From Hippopus hippopus (lineage: Eukaryota; Mollusca; Bivalvia; Cardiida; Cardiidae), in the NCBI GenBank assembly GCA_946811185.2, contig OX328110.1:15678456-15742455 (forward strand): DNA of 64,000 bases. The letters run 5' to 3'. This document shows positions 51,770 to 62,803 of the stretch, piece by piece. The notes under the pieces were generated by a model that was not told where the DNA came from, made no database searches, and was given only the letters and a program-made list of their open reading frames with translations. The translations under genes and the position numbers were made by a program. Numbering within the stretch: position 1 is the first letter of the stretch; every line of letters begins with the position of its first letter.

Positions 51770-52230
51770 TTCGTTAGTGTTGCTTCTTTGATGGACTTCC
51801 GCAGCATGCCGTTTGACATTGTCACTATGCATCAAACTCCGACTGAATCTAGGGTCCTCACATACATCTTACACAGGAACAATTCACCTCACTTTATTTT
51901 TTGAACTCTGAATACGAGCTTGGTGTTCATGGCTGACAACGCTGGGCTTCACCATTTTAGTGCTATTGCAGATTTTTTACACTAAGACACTTTGATGACC
52001 TGCAAAGGGCCTTGATCTCAACCCACAAAGAGTATGTACCGAATACTCTTGGTCACCGGTAATGCCTCAGTGATTCTCAGGAGTATTGCTGAATTGAAGA
52101 AAGTCACTCCATTAGAAATGAAACAGATTGACCGGACATGAAATCAAATCCCTCAAACATTTAATAAGTTAGAGAGTTTCGAGATGTCTTTCTGATACTT
52201 GGAAGGTACACCAATGTCTTGTGTAATTGG
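51770..52230 (+). pseudogene. Decayed Tc1-like transposase
   Basis: Fragments in shifting frames: CDRFVSVASLMDF, VFMADNAGLHHFSA (D-N-A-x-x-H motif) and PAKGLDLNPQRV (counterpart of P-A-x-S-P-D-L-N-P-I-E). Several stops. No TIRs found. Confidence 0.6.
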
Positions 52231-52737
52231 TACTAGTAGCATTTATAGAGGAATGGACAGTAGATTTAAAACTCTCTTTACAAGTTGTCAGCCCTTAACC
52301 ACTGCGTATCTATATTTAAAACCACGTAGGCAGGAGCCTTTCCCTCAACAGTATACGTAAATTATGTCTTCTTGAAAGTCGAAAATGAGATTAGGGGAGA
52401 TTTAACAATGGCTAGAACTAAATTACGATCTCGTGAGTTACAAGTACAAAATTTGGTCCCGCGTAGTAAACACTATTGCAACGAACATTCATTGAAAAGC
52501 CTTTCACGGGCAAACACTATTGTCAGAATTAAACTCATTTTCCAATCCCACGTTGTAATCATTGAGTAGTTTGAATTTTATGACAGCAATTTATCATTTT
52601 TCTTTAACATTGAACTATTATTATTGAAATCAAATCATTCTGCTTCTGGGAATGGTTTGTTGTAGACAGAAAATGGGTCTAATCAAATACGCGTAAATTG
52701 CGCCTTACTACTAGTACTACATGTACTTTCTCCTTTG

Positions 52738-52949
52738 TTAACTCTTCATGAATCTTAACGACCCTACAGAAGAAGTCAATTGGAAACATTGTTGGAAAAT
52801 AGAAAATGCTAGTAACCAGCATTTTCTCCTTTTCCAACATGTTTCTACCCTTTGAAAGAAAAAATCCAGCTTTGAGCCACATTTAATTTGTCATCCGCGA
52901 TTCTGTTTCAATTTGGACATGTTAAAAATTTGACGTTTGTAAAGGTTAA
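52738..52949. mobile_element. MITE family C
   Basis: TTAACTCTTCATGAATCTTA to GACGTTTGTAAAGGTTAA; hairpin AACATTGTTGGAAAATAGAA with mirror. Confidence 0.75.
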
Positions 52950-53220
52950 ACTTATAACCATTAGCAGACGACATTTTCGTCTGAAAGCATACAAACTTTA
53001 AAAACATTATGGCAAAAGGAGATATTCATTGTTGTGCCACTTGGTCAGTGCATCTATTCATACAATTCTGAAGTTTCGTAGCCAATATTAAACACAACGG
53101 TCTCTTCGAACCAATGCTTAAGGAACCCAAGAAACACCTGGATTGGGACACTGGTCTCTATGACATAAACAATCTCTCCTTTTGCCACTATGTTATAAAG
53201 AATCAGTTAGATACTAAGAC
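52950..53220. mobile_element. Old inverted repeat with a SINE fragment
   Basis: AACATTATGGCAAAAGGAGATA and mirror CTCTCCTTTTGCCACTATGTT about 200 bp apart. A SINE-tail-like piece (GTGCATCTATTC, AATATTAAACACAACG) lies inside. Confidence 0.4.
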
Positions 53221-53382
53221 AATAAACATCGATCATTCAATTTATGATATCCTGTTTACATAAATCATAAGTCTATTGTTCTTAGATTTATATGCGCACT
53301 ATCAAGGAAAACAAATTGGTGTCATCAATTTTATACAACTAAGCTTTGTGGGGGTTTTTCGTTGTCGTTATTCTTACGCTCC

Positions 53383-53595
53383 CAACTCTTTCCGCGCCAA
53401 ATATATAAACTCGACCTGTACTGAAAATACAATCCACTGAAACTCGGAAAGATTTCTATTTTACAGGCTTGACTAAACAAGCAGAGGGTATAGACCCAAG
53501 ATCAAGATCAGATTGCGCGTTCTTCACAGCCTGATCTTGATTTATATCGTCTGCAAGAGCCCCTGGTTTTGTATATGTCGCTTAAAGCGTTAAAC
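53383..53595. mobile_element. MITE family B2 (reverse)
   Basis: AACTCTTTCCGCGCCAAATAT to GCTTAAAGCGTTAAA; the hairpin carries a repeated AAGATCAAGATCAG. Confidence 0.7.
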
Positions 53596-53875
53596 CTCTG
53601 GAGAAATAATTGATAGAAATAATTATTTGTTTATTTACTGTACTGTAAGTCTTAAAGCACTTTACCCTTATCATCTCTCTTTTGTTCAGCTATGATTATG
53701 TGGGAAAGCAGCTATCGGCTCGGAAAGAGTGTTGTGAGTGGCGCTGTTAAAGAGAAACAGTACCACGGGTAACACAACTTTTGGCTGCAGGCGCTTTTTC
53801 AGTGAGATCATAAAAAAGGGGCAAAAATGTGTCATTGTTCTGAGGGCTACCTGTCTTTCTGGTCTGAGTTCCCTT

Positions 53876-54106
53876 TTAACCCTTTACCAAAAATAATCCC
53901 GAGTTTTACTGACGCCTGAGAAAGACATCTAAGAAAACATGGCGAGAAAAGGAGAAAATGCTGGAAACCAGCATTTTCTCCTTTTCCCACCACGTTTTCT
54001 ACCTAGTCACCAACAAATCCCATCATTTGAGCTACATTAGATTAGTCGTCTGTAAATGCTTTCAAATTGGACAAGTCTAACCTTTCGTCATCTAGTAAAG
54101 AGTTAT
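53876..54106. mobile_element. MITE family C
   Basis: TTAACCCTTTACCAAAAATAAT to CATCTAGTAAAGAGTTA; hairpin around GCTGGAAACCAGC perfect. Confidence 0.8.
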
Positions 54107-54261
54107 CAACTGGCCATATTTGAAGTAAATACTTATCTTTAGTAACGACTGTGATGTGAGAAAATGTTCAAGTTTTTGCACCGCGGTGCAGACGCAGACA
54201 AAGCAGAGGACGACAGAAGAATGACAGTACCTCGACGTTTCCTTCGAAAACGGTTGAGCTT

Positions 54262-54472
54262 AGGGTCTACGGCCCCTAACTCTCATATTAAAAGACGGAA
54301 GCTGCCGAGATTGGCCGAATAGCCTTTACGAAAACGTCAATGTTACACGATATTTATCGGTGAGTTAGTGAGTCTACGGCCCCTAACTCTCATATTAAAA
54401 GACGGAAGCTGCCGTGATTGGCCGAATAGCCTTTTCGAAAATGTCAATGTTTACCGATGAGTTAGGGGTCGT
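54262..54472. repeat. Tandem duplication of about 110 bp
   Basis: GTCTACGGCCCCTAACTCTC..ATTGGCCGAATAGCCTTT occurs at 54270 and 54374. The second copy is followed by CCGATGAGTTAGGGGTCGTA, the mirror of the start. Confidence 0.8.
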
Positions 54473-54666
54473 AATCTTCAAAATGCTTTGATAGATGTGC
54501 TGAATGCTGAGATATTACTAGATACTGTCGTAAACGGCCTGGGTTGCCCAATGCATATTAAGACTTAATGCGATTATATTAATTAGGAATGTCTTTTTTT
54601 ATTCTTCGAAAATCACCCACGCTGATACCAAGAGATAATTGAATTGATTTCTGACCCTTGAAGAGT

Positions 54667-54855
54667 TTAACCTTTCTTTACAAAACAAACCTTGAGGAAG
54701 AAGGCTTTAAAAACATTGTGGGAAAGAGAAAGAAATTCATGTAACCACCACTTTCTCCTTTTCCCTTAAAGTTTTCTGCTCTTTCAGGGACAAATTTTAT
54801 CGTGTGAGGTATACAGAAATCGTTATCTTCAAATGTCTTGAATAGGGAAGAATCT
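54667..54855. mobile_element. MITE family C, diverged
   Basis: TTAACCTTTCTTTACAAAAC, AACATTGTGGGAAAGAGAAA; right end decayed. Confidence 0.55.
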
Positions 54856-54856
54856 C

Positions 54857-55255
54857 AACCCTTTATCATACAAAGCCGACTTTAAATGACCCTGAGGTAG
54901 CGGGCCTTTAACCCTTTCGGCACCATAGGCTAAAACAGGGCTTTTGCGGACGACATAGATCAAGATCAGACTGCACATAACGTGCAGACTTATCTTTGAT
55001 CTATGCCGCCCGCTTGTATTGTCAGGCCTATGAAGTGAAAAATCTTCCTAAGTTACACTGGACAATTTGTTACGCCGTCGGGAGTTGCCAAGTTTATATA
55101 TTTGGTGCTAAAAGAGTTAAAATATTTCGGGAAAAGAGAAAAATGCTGGTAACCATTCAAAGACAAATCTCCTCTTTTGAGAAACATTTAATTTATCGTC
55201 TGCAAATCCTTTCATTTTGAACTAGTCCAAAATTTTGTTTTCTAGTATAGAGTTA
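54857..55255. mobile_element. MITE family C split by a B2 MITE at a TTAA
   Basis: AACCCTTTATCATACAAAGC..GTAGCGGGCC then B2; resumes AATATTTCGGGAAAAGAGAA and ends TCTAGTATAGAGTTAA. Confidence 0.7.
54908..55120. mobile_element. MITE family B2 nested in family C
   Basis: TTAACCCTTTCGGCACCATA to TTTGGTGCTAAAAGAGTTAA. TTAA at each border equals the expected target duplication. Confidence 0.8.
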
Positions 55256-55289
55256 ACTAACTGGTCGCAGTGGTAAAGAAAGCTGTCTT

Positions 55290-55435
55290 CACAATGTTTT
55301 CCTTTCGAAAATAAAAACCCTATCATTTGAGGCATATCTTTTTTCGTCTGTAAATGCTTTGAATATCGACGAGTGTAAAATTTTGTCGTCTGGTAAGCAG
55401 TTAAATTTTGTTACCCGGTAAAGAGTTAACCAAAT
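55290..55435. mobile_element. MITE family C, right half
   Basis: CACAATGTTTTCCTTTCGAA..ATTTTGTCGTCTGGTAAGCA, then a second end CCCGGTAAAGAGTTAAC. Confidence 0.55.
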
Positions 55436-55489
55436 GATCGTTGGCAATGGTAAAGATATATAGGATCTGACATGAGTTGGCGTTTGAGA

Positions 55490-55955
55490 TAAAATTTTAT
55501 TTCATGCTTTCCGGTTAGTTATCGAGAAATATCGGTGAAATATTTTTCGATATTTCATGGTTACGACCAGTGAAAATACCGATTTTTATATTCTAACTCG
55601 TCAATTGAAGGCGAAAACAGTTGTACCCGCGCACTAGTTACCTAGGTAAAATGCGCGTGCCTCACAACCAGATGGAAATATGACGTAATTTACCTTACAT
55701 TTCTCGCGCTTGACGTAATATTGTAATGCGTTGATGCGGAGGGGGTACGCCACGGGGAATTACCGAAAAGAACTGCACTGGATTTTGACTAAGTTTTCCC
55801 CAGAAAGGGTTAAAAGCATGAAATAAATAGAATAATTGGTTTTTTTTCGGTGAAAGATCGAAATTTATTTCACCTCGTGAACATCGTCGGTAATATTTTC
55901 ACTCGTGGCTGCGCCACTCGTGAAAATATTACCGATGATTTTCACTCTTTTTGTC
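55490..55955. repeat. Interspersed repeat with palindromic 3' part
   Basis: GAAATATTTTTCGATATTTC near the start; AATATTTTCACTCGTGGCTG with the mirror CCACTCGTGAAAATATT at 55891-55932; TTATTTCACCTCGTGAAC before it. Element class unknown. Confidence 0.5.
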
Positions 55956-56069
55956 GTCTGGAAATGGTGTAAATATGGGAACCCCTAAATATGGAAGAAT
56001 CTAAAATTATGTCGTCTGGTGAGGTGTAAAATGATGCATTGTGATACATTTTCTCCATCCTACACTTAA

Positions 56070-56338
56070 ACATGAGTCACGCTCTGGCAAAAGGGGGTTT
56101 AATGCATCTCTGTGATGCATTATAAATACCAAAGAAGCCATTGTATGATTATGGCTCTATAAAATCCAGTTGGTCCAACAACTGACTAGATCATGAGATA
56201 GTATGGTCCTTGGGCATCTAGAAAACTTTATAAATAGGAAAAAGTTTCGACCTATGTCAGCCTGCGCGGACTGCGCAGGCTGACATGGAGCGATACTTTT
56301 TCCAAAGCATTAAACCACCTTTTCACAGAACACGGTTT
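56070..56338. mobile_element. MITE family D (reverse), complete
   Basis: AAAGGGGGTTTAATGCATCT to AAAGCATTAAACCACCTTTT. Core in opposite orientation (CAGCCTGCGCGGACTGCGCA). Confidence 0.8.
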
Positions 56339-56590
56339 ACAAATAGTTATTTTTTATTTTGGGAATTTAATCAGATTGAATGGTTTACGAAAAATACCAT
56401 CTTTTTTTTTTTGGTACATCAAATCTTGCAAAGAATGGGCCCATCATTTGCGTAGACATAAGAAATTCAGTACTCGATGTACTTTTCGATATAGATAGAG
56501 AACTTGCAGACAAAAGATGCGTCTATCAATCAAGCTGGACACACGGGTCGTATCTTAACCCCATGTTCGCGAAAGAGGTAGATTAGACCA

Positions 56591-56683
56591 TTAAACCTTT
56601 AGGCTGTTTAGCGTAAATGAAAGACCTTTTACGGACAGTGGAGATCAAGAACGTGCAGTCTTAGGATCTATACTATCCGATAT
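56591..56683. mobile_element. MITE family B, internally deleted
   Basis: TTAAACCTTTAGGCTGTTTAG, GGACAGTGGAGATCAAGAAC then directly GTGCAGTCTTAGGATC. Ends at the transposase relic. Confidence 0.6.
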
Positions 56684-56689
56684 GAACAC

Positions 56690-56929
56690 CTTACGTTGGC
56701 CACCCTCCTGATCTTTCCCCCGCAGACTACTTCCTATGGGGGTACCTGTAGGAGAAAGTGTACTACAACAACCCACAGACCACTGAGGCCATGAAGACCA
56801 GCATCCGTCAGGAAATTCGGACAATTCCTCTTGTGATGTGTGACAATGTCATCACAAACTTCAATGTGCGTGCTGCAGCTGTAATCCAGAGAAGAGGAGC
56901 GTGGATTGAACATGTCATCAATTATTAAA
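56690..56929 (+). pseudogene. Mariner/IS630-type transposase C-terminal remnant
   Basis: PPDLSPADYFLWGYL, a stop, then EKVYYNNPQTTEAMKTSI and IRTIPLVMCDNVITNF to a natural-looking end. P-D-L-S-P-x-D-Y-F-L-W-G-Y-L is the last catalytic block of DDE transposases of this group. The N-terminal two thirds are absent. Confidence 0.8.
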
Positions 56930-57234
56930 CTGTGCGGAAAACAAGAGACAAAGTGGGAAACCTTTGGTTTCGAATGTTAATTTGGTGCTTCTGTGACAAG
57001 TCTGTAAATAAAATTTTCAAAAAAGTTCTCATTTCAAAAACTTGTGTACAATCAAAAAGTGGTAACGTATATGATTTACGTTGTATGAAACGCTGTTACC
57101 AGAGGCAGCATGAGTAGTTTTTGAGGGGAGGAGGGGGAAGGCCTTGATCAAAATTAAATTGCACAAAGCATGCAGTGAAAATATTAATAACGTGGCCGTA
57201 ATTAAGCTGCAAATATTACTTTTATCCATGTGTT

Positions 57235-57485
57235 TCTATTTTTTTAACCACCGCTACCCACAACACTCCGTCCAAGCTACTCATGGCTTGGAAACCATGT
57301 TCAGCGGCAGGCACTGGTTTGGGACAAGAGCGTCAGCCTCTCACCTTGTAGGATCGGGGGTTTAGATCCCGTGGGGTCAACCTTTAGATTTACCCACATC
57401 ACACCGTGATTCCTGGGTAAAGTCTACTGGAAGTAAACATCGAGAGTGGTTGATAAATGGTGTGAAAGCTTGTTATATACTCGAT
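57235..57485 (+). mobile_element. SINE-like element, diverged
   Basis: GACAAGAGCGTCAGCCTCTCACC and GATCGGGGGTTTAGATCCCG look like A- and B-box regions. The tail is poorly preserved. Confidence 0.4.
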
Positions 57486-57526
57486 GTAACCCTTTTTTTT
57501 CTAAACTTCTAAACTAAACGAATTTG

Positions 57527-58200
57527 GCCGAGAATTGAATCTTATGGGACCGATTATAATAAAAAATCATCGGGTGATGACCGAGAATTGAATCCTATGG
57601 GACCGAATATCATCATTTATGATCGGGTGATGACCGAGAATTGAATCCTATGGGACCGATTATTATCAATTATGTTCGGGTGATGACAGAGAATTGAATC
57701 CTATGGGACCGATTATCGTCAATCATCATCAGATGATGACCGAGAATTGAATCCTATGGGACCGATTATCATCAATTATCATCGGGTGATGACCGAGGAC
57801 TGAATCCTATGGGACCGATTATTATCAATATTCATCGAATGATGACCGAGAATAGAATCCTATGGGACCGATTATCATCAAGTATCATCGGGTGATGACA
57901 GAGAATTGAATCCTATGGGACCGATTATAATTAATTATCATCAGGTGATGACCGAGAATTGAATCCTATGGGACTGATTATCATCAGTCATCATCGAATG
58001 ATGACCGAGAATTGAATCCTACGGGACCGATTATCATCAGTCATCATCGGGTGATGATCGAGGACTGAATCCTATGGGACCGATTATTATCAATATTCAT
58101 CGAATGATGACTGAGAATGGAATCTTATGGGACCGATTATCATCAAGTATCATCGGGTGATGACCGAGGATTGAATCCTATGGCAACGATTATCATCAAG
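57527..58200. repeat. 53-bp minisatellite, about 12.7 copies
   Basis: Unit: ACCGAGAATTGAATCCTATG GGACCGATTATCATCAATTA TCATCGGGTGATG. A five-unit block repeats (GAGGACTGAATCC..CAATATTCATCGAATG at 57791 and 58056, 265 bp apart), showing higher-order duplication. Confidence 0.9.
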
Positions 58201-58472
58201 CTTCGGAAGGAATATTGGTCGAGGTTGGTCTCTAACTGGTAACTCATGTACTACTAGCCCACTACGTTGTCTTCCTAGGTAACTGAGTTGACCTATCAAA
58301 CTAGACGAAAAGAGATATTATTTTCGGTTGCGCCTAGAGTTCTAATGGAGATTTTGTAGAACGATTCCGCGTTCTGTTAAAGTAATTTTCTGAGTTATTG
58401 CGTAACATGATATTACAGTTACGAATCTCGTTAATGGCTTTAATCTTTTTTTCCTAATATTACGATATTTGG

Positions 58473-58658
58473 ACGGGCCTCATGGAGTAAGGTTATTGAA
58501 AACATTGTGGGGAAAAAGGATAGAAAGGTGGTAACCAGCATTTTCTCCTTTTTCTCCACAATGTTCTCTTTCCCTCTTAAATGCAAATCGCAAATTGTAT
58601 TCTGCAAAAGCGTTTAATGCTGACTACTCTAAAACGTTGTCGCTATATAAAGAGTTAA
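58473..58658. mobile_element. MITE family C
   Basis: GGGCCTCATGGAGTAAGGTT, AACATTGTGGGGAAAAAGGA and mirror, to TATATAAAGAGTTAA. Confidence 0.7.
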
Positions 58659-59150
58659 GATAGAAAGCTGGGGATTTATGGCTGGTTTATGGTCCCCCAG
58701 TCTGTGAGGAATTATTGTTTCATATTTGGACATCGTTATGCTCTTACCTTCTTTAGATATGTTGCGTCGTAATATGCAAATGAGGTCGACCGTTTTAAGT
58801 TGCTGTCATATTGGAATGTAGATAAAGGCTGATTACCGGTAATTTTTTATTTATTTTTCTTTGATCTTGATTAGTGCTAGGCTAGGAATATTGAGTGTTT
58901 TGCCGAAAGACAATCCGACGAAAATACCAGTGCTTCGAGCGAGAATAGAACCGGAGAGGTGGGGAGCTCCGAGTTTGGGAATCCCACATCCCTATCACTG
59001 ACCCCCCAGTGACCCCGAAAGATCTGAAATGATTTTGGCGACGATTGGGATGCTGTTTTTGCTTATTTTAATAATAATTTGGTTGAACACACTTTGGTGC
59101 TGAAACATCGAACATCAAAATGAGGACAATTAGACATTGCGTTCTAACAG
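58659..59150. other. Intergenic stretch
   Basis: Nothing recognised. Confidence 0.4.
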
Positions 59151-59153
59151 AAG

Positions 59154-59322
59154 TTAACCCTTTTCCTTCTGAAACAAATAACCAGCATTTTCTCCTTTCA
59201 CTGTATTATTTATAGCCTTTCAAAGACTTGTCTCTCAATTTGAGCTAACTTTAATTTGTCGTCTGCAGATGCCTTGGTATTTCGAAATATCCCCCAGTTG
59301 TGTTACTTGGTACAGGGTTTAT
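59154..59322. mobile_element. MITE family C, hairpin half lost
   Basis: TTAACCCTTTTCCTTCTGAA, CAGCATTTTCTCCTTTCACT, TTAATTTGTCGTCTGCAGATG, TTACTTGGTACAGGGTT. Confidence 0.6.
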
Positions 59323-59507
59323 AAGTGGTCTACAGCAAAACGTAAAAGATCATCTGTAGGAGATGGGAGAAGGGGGTTAGAGCTTACGTAACGGAGAGAA
59401 AATTATACAGAGAAAATTAGGCCATTCAAAATGTAAAAATATACGAAAATTTACAACCACTATCGAGACATCGATGCATCATCATTAATCTATTATAGCG
59501 CCACGAG

Positions 59508-59698
59508 ATTTTAAAATCGTCAACTTGGAAAGCATTTGCACGCGAGAAGTTTAATGAGGCTTGGATGAGGAGATTTGTCTTTGAAAGCATTATAGACTTT
59601 TTTTGGAAAAAGGAAAAATGCTAGCAATCAGCATTTTCTCCTTTTCCCTACAAGTTTTCAGAATTCTGCATCCTCAAGGTCCTGAAAGCACGAGAATT
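59508..59698. mobile_element. MITE family C (reverse)
   Basis: TTTTAAAATCGTCAACTTGG, AAGCATTTGCACGCGAGAAG, hairpin GGAAAAATGCTAGCAATCAG, then CATCCTCAAGGTCCTGAAAG. Confidence 0.65.
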
Positions 59699-60017
59699 TT
59701 TGGCACAAAGACGATAAAAATGATAATTTCTAGATAAACGTACACGTGACTTTTAAATTCAATTCTGATTGGTTCGCTGCTTTATGTCTACTCGCTCTGT
59801 GTCCCAATGGTGCAAATATCTCGGCAGAATTTTATGATTGTCTGTAACATTTGGGTCATAAAACTGATAATTCAGGGAAGATTTGTTGAAGATATTCTTT
59901 GCTTTCTGGGCTCAGTTTGCGGTAGTGTTACGGATTATATAGATCAAGATCAGACTGCACAAAACTTAGCACTTCTCTTTCAGATAATACTGTGGAAATG
60001 TTTTTTGGCAAAAACAG

Positions 60018-60232
60018 CCTTTAACTTTAACGGCGCCAACTATATTAGTTTGACCTCTTTTGAATTCTGAAGATACAATCCAGCGAAATTCAGACATTTA
60101 CTTATAGACATGACTAAGCAAGAGAAAGGTACAGATCCAAGATCAGACTGCATATTCTGTGCAGTCTAATGTTGATCTATACCGTCTGTATCAGACATTA
60201 TTTTCGCCTTTGGCGCCTTTGAAAACTCTTGG
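60018..60232. mobile_element. MITE family B2 (reverse)
   Basis: TTTAACTTTAACGGCGCCAA to TTCGCCTTTGGCGCCTTTGA, with a mismatched hairpin. A loose B2 hairpin arm also lies at 59935-59975. Confidence 0.7.
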
Positions 60233-60276
60233 CTTTTCTCTGCGACTAAAAATGCCTGCTTCAACTGTTTAGTCCT

Positions 60277-60504
60277 TTAACTCTTTACCAAACGACAAAA
60301 TTTAAGTCTGGTCCAAAATTCAAAGAATTTGCAGACGACAAAATAAACGTGGCTCAAAAAATAAAATTTGTTTTGGGAAGGGTAGAAAACATTGTGGGAA
60401 AAGGAGAAAATGCTGGTTACCAGCATTTTCTCCTTTTCCCACCATGTTTTCAAAAGGCTTTTTCTTCAGTGTAGTTAAAAGTCGGGATTGTGTGGTAGAG
60501 TTAA
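60277..60504. mobile_element. MITE family C (reverse), near-consensus copy
   Basis: TTAACTCTTTACCAAACGAC to TTGTGTGGTAGAGTTAA; perfect 66-bp hairpin centred at 60418. Confidence 0.85.
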
Positions 60505-60539
60505 GGGTAAATGCTCGTGTATATAATGTCAAAATACAT

Positions 60540-60746
60540 AAACCCTTATCGTACTAAAAAAGTGAAATGAAACATTCAAGCCGAACCAAGATTTTTACTA
60601 TTTCAAGGGTAATTTTGGAGGGAAAGATATCCCCTTATCGGACAGTGTAGATCCAAGATCAGACTGCACGTTCTGTGCAGTCTGATCTTGATCTGCACTG
60701 TCCGCAAAAAGTCCTTGAGTCGCGCCTAGCAGCCCTAGGGTTTTAA
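60540..60746. mobile_element. MITE family B (reverse), near-consensus copy
   Basis: AACCCTTATCGTACTAAAAA to GCAGCCCTAGGGTTTTAA, perfect hairpin. Confidence 0.8.
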
Positions 60747-61004
60747 ATGTCTTGTCTATATAGGAATGGCGTCTAGATGTTCGGATATCTATTACAAAAT
60801 TTGAGGCATTGATTTTATCAAGATCAATTTGATAATGTTCGTGAAAACAAAATATTTTCTGTTTCTGTCAAACTTCATCTTTATTTAGTCCCGGCACTTG
60901 AGTAAGGTTTCCAATCCGAAGATGTGGTTTTGAATGCTTGATCAGCGAAATTTCATTCGTGGATGGTCTGTTTAGAGTCATCAACACAGAGCTGAGCTGC
61001 CCTC

Positions 61005-61248
61005 TGGCGTAACGGGGTTTAATGCATTTTTGTCATGCGTTTTACAAAGGGAGTTGTGGCACAATACGAATCCACTTTGTATAAGCATATTCTTAATCAT
61101 GAGTTAGATTGGTCTTTTGTCATGCAGAAAGTTTGACAATAGCAAAAGGTTTCGACCCAGATCAGCTTGCGCGGACTGTCCAGGCTGGCAGGGGTCGAAA
61201 CTTCTTGCAAATGCATTCAACCCCATTTTCACAGAACACGACTCGTTA
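61005..61248. mobile_element. MITE family D (reverse)
   Basis: ACGGGGTTTAATGCATTTTTG to AAATGCATTCAACCCCATTTT; core AGCTTGCGCGGACTGTCCAG is diverged. Confidence 0.75.
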
Positions 61249-61419
61249 ATTATTCCTCTTTAACTAATGAAAATAATGTACGCGTTGTGACTGTTTATCA
61301 TGCAGTGAATCCTGTAATCAATGAAAAAGTCGGCATACTGTATGCTTTAGGCATCTAATTAGGGTAAAAATCGGGGACTGCAATAAACGTTGCTCTGAAA
61401 AAAACAAAGACTTGGAGGG

Positions 61420-61423
<4 letters not shown>

Positions 61424-61453
<30 letters not shown>
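61424..61453. repeat. ATT microsatellite
   Basis: (ATT)10. Confidence 0.95.
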
Positions 61454-62129
61454 TTCATGATTAAGTTGCCTAAAATCATATTTTCACATCTAGAAAACTA
61501 ATCTACTCTTGCAACTGGTATTTGCTGTCATACCTCCATACAGCAAAGACCTTATCCCATCCACCCTATGACGTTTATTTGCTGCAATAACTAATGAAAG
61601 GCTCACTAGGAACAAACATGCGACAAGAAAAGCTTTTACTTCAGCTGCAGATCGTTAACTAAAGCAGCTGGTCTGAGTATTATTAAGCATCATTAAGATG
61701 ATTAACCGTAACTGACGATATAACAGATTACGTTGGACAAAAAAAATGACAAAACGAATTTTCGGAAGGTACAGGGTGTTTCATAATATCTGTCCTTATT
61801 CTAAACATGAATATTGTCTACATGTGTGGGTTTAAAGTAAATGGAAGGCTACCTTTTTGCAGGCATAATAAAATTTCATTTCATATAATATACAGACATT
61901 ACCTAAACATTCTTTGATACACTACACTTTTTTCTGACAAGTCCATTTCACAACAAGTGTATTACATAACGTCTATTCTGGGACTTTAAATAACTTCAAC
62001 TTTTGGTTTAAAGATTATCTTAGAAGCGTACAGATTTACAAGCAGCAAAATGGGTTTAGAGCAACAGAGAAATTGGGCTTTCATATTAAAAAACTGCTAA
62101 ACATGAGAAATCACTTCATGAGCTGTTTT

Positions 62130-62540
62130 TATTTCAGACGGTATAGTGGTTCCCATGTTCTTCGCAGACGACGCCGACAATGCTTACACAGTAAATGAAG
62201 AGGCCTATCTGAACATTCTGAGGAAGAATTTCATTCCAATGCCAAAAGAAAAAGGCATTAACATTGAAGACACGTATACTATTACATGCATTTGATTTTA
62301 GCAAGGAGCAGCCACACAACACATGACCGAAAGCATAATTGAATGACATCTAAAATCATCCTGGCAAAAGTTAATTTCTTTCAGGAATGGTTACACACTC
62401 TGACCCTCTAGACTTTTTCTTGTAAGGTGTATTATTAAAGGTGCACCGACCAATGTCAGAAAATAGGCTTCTTAGGACTTTAAAGCTGCTATCAAGAAAG
62501 AAATTTATGAAAATAGCATAGGTGGATGCAGACATAATTG
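62130..62540 (+). pseudogene. IS630/mariner-type transposase remnant
   Basis: DNAYTVNEEAYLNILRKNFI, QGAATQHMTESIIE (counterpart of Q-Q-D-G-A-x-P-H) and AAIKKEIYENSI, with stops and frameshifts between. Confidence 0.7.
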
Positions 62541-62803
62541 GCTTGCAACACGTGAAAAGGGGCATTCGGACATTTGCGTAAAGTGTCGTCTCGGATCAGC
62601 CTGCGCAGTCCGCGCAGGCTAATCCGAGACGGCACTTTACGTCTACATTAGATTTTGTGGTACAGTAGACTTGCGCAAAACAGAAAATTACATAAAAACG
62701 GAAAGGGTCGTCTCGGATTAGCCTGTGCGGAGTGCGCAGGCTGATCCGGGACGACACTTTACGTAAATGTCCGAAGGTCCCTTTTCGCGTGTTGCAGGCC
62801 ATA
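62541..62803. mobile_element. MITE family A nested in the IS630-type transposon
   Basis: TTGCAACACGTGAAAAGGGG to CGCGTGTTGCAGGCCA, both AGCCTGYGC hairpins present. Confidence 0.8.
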
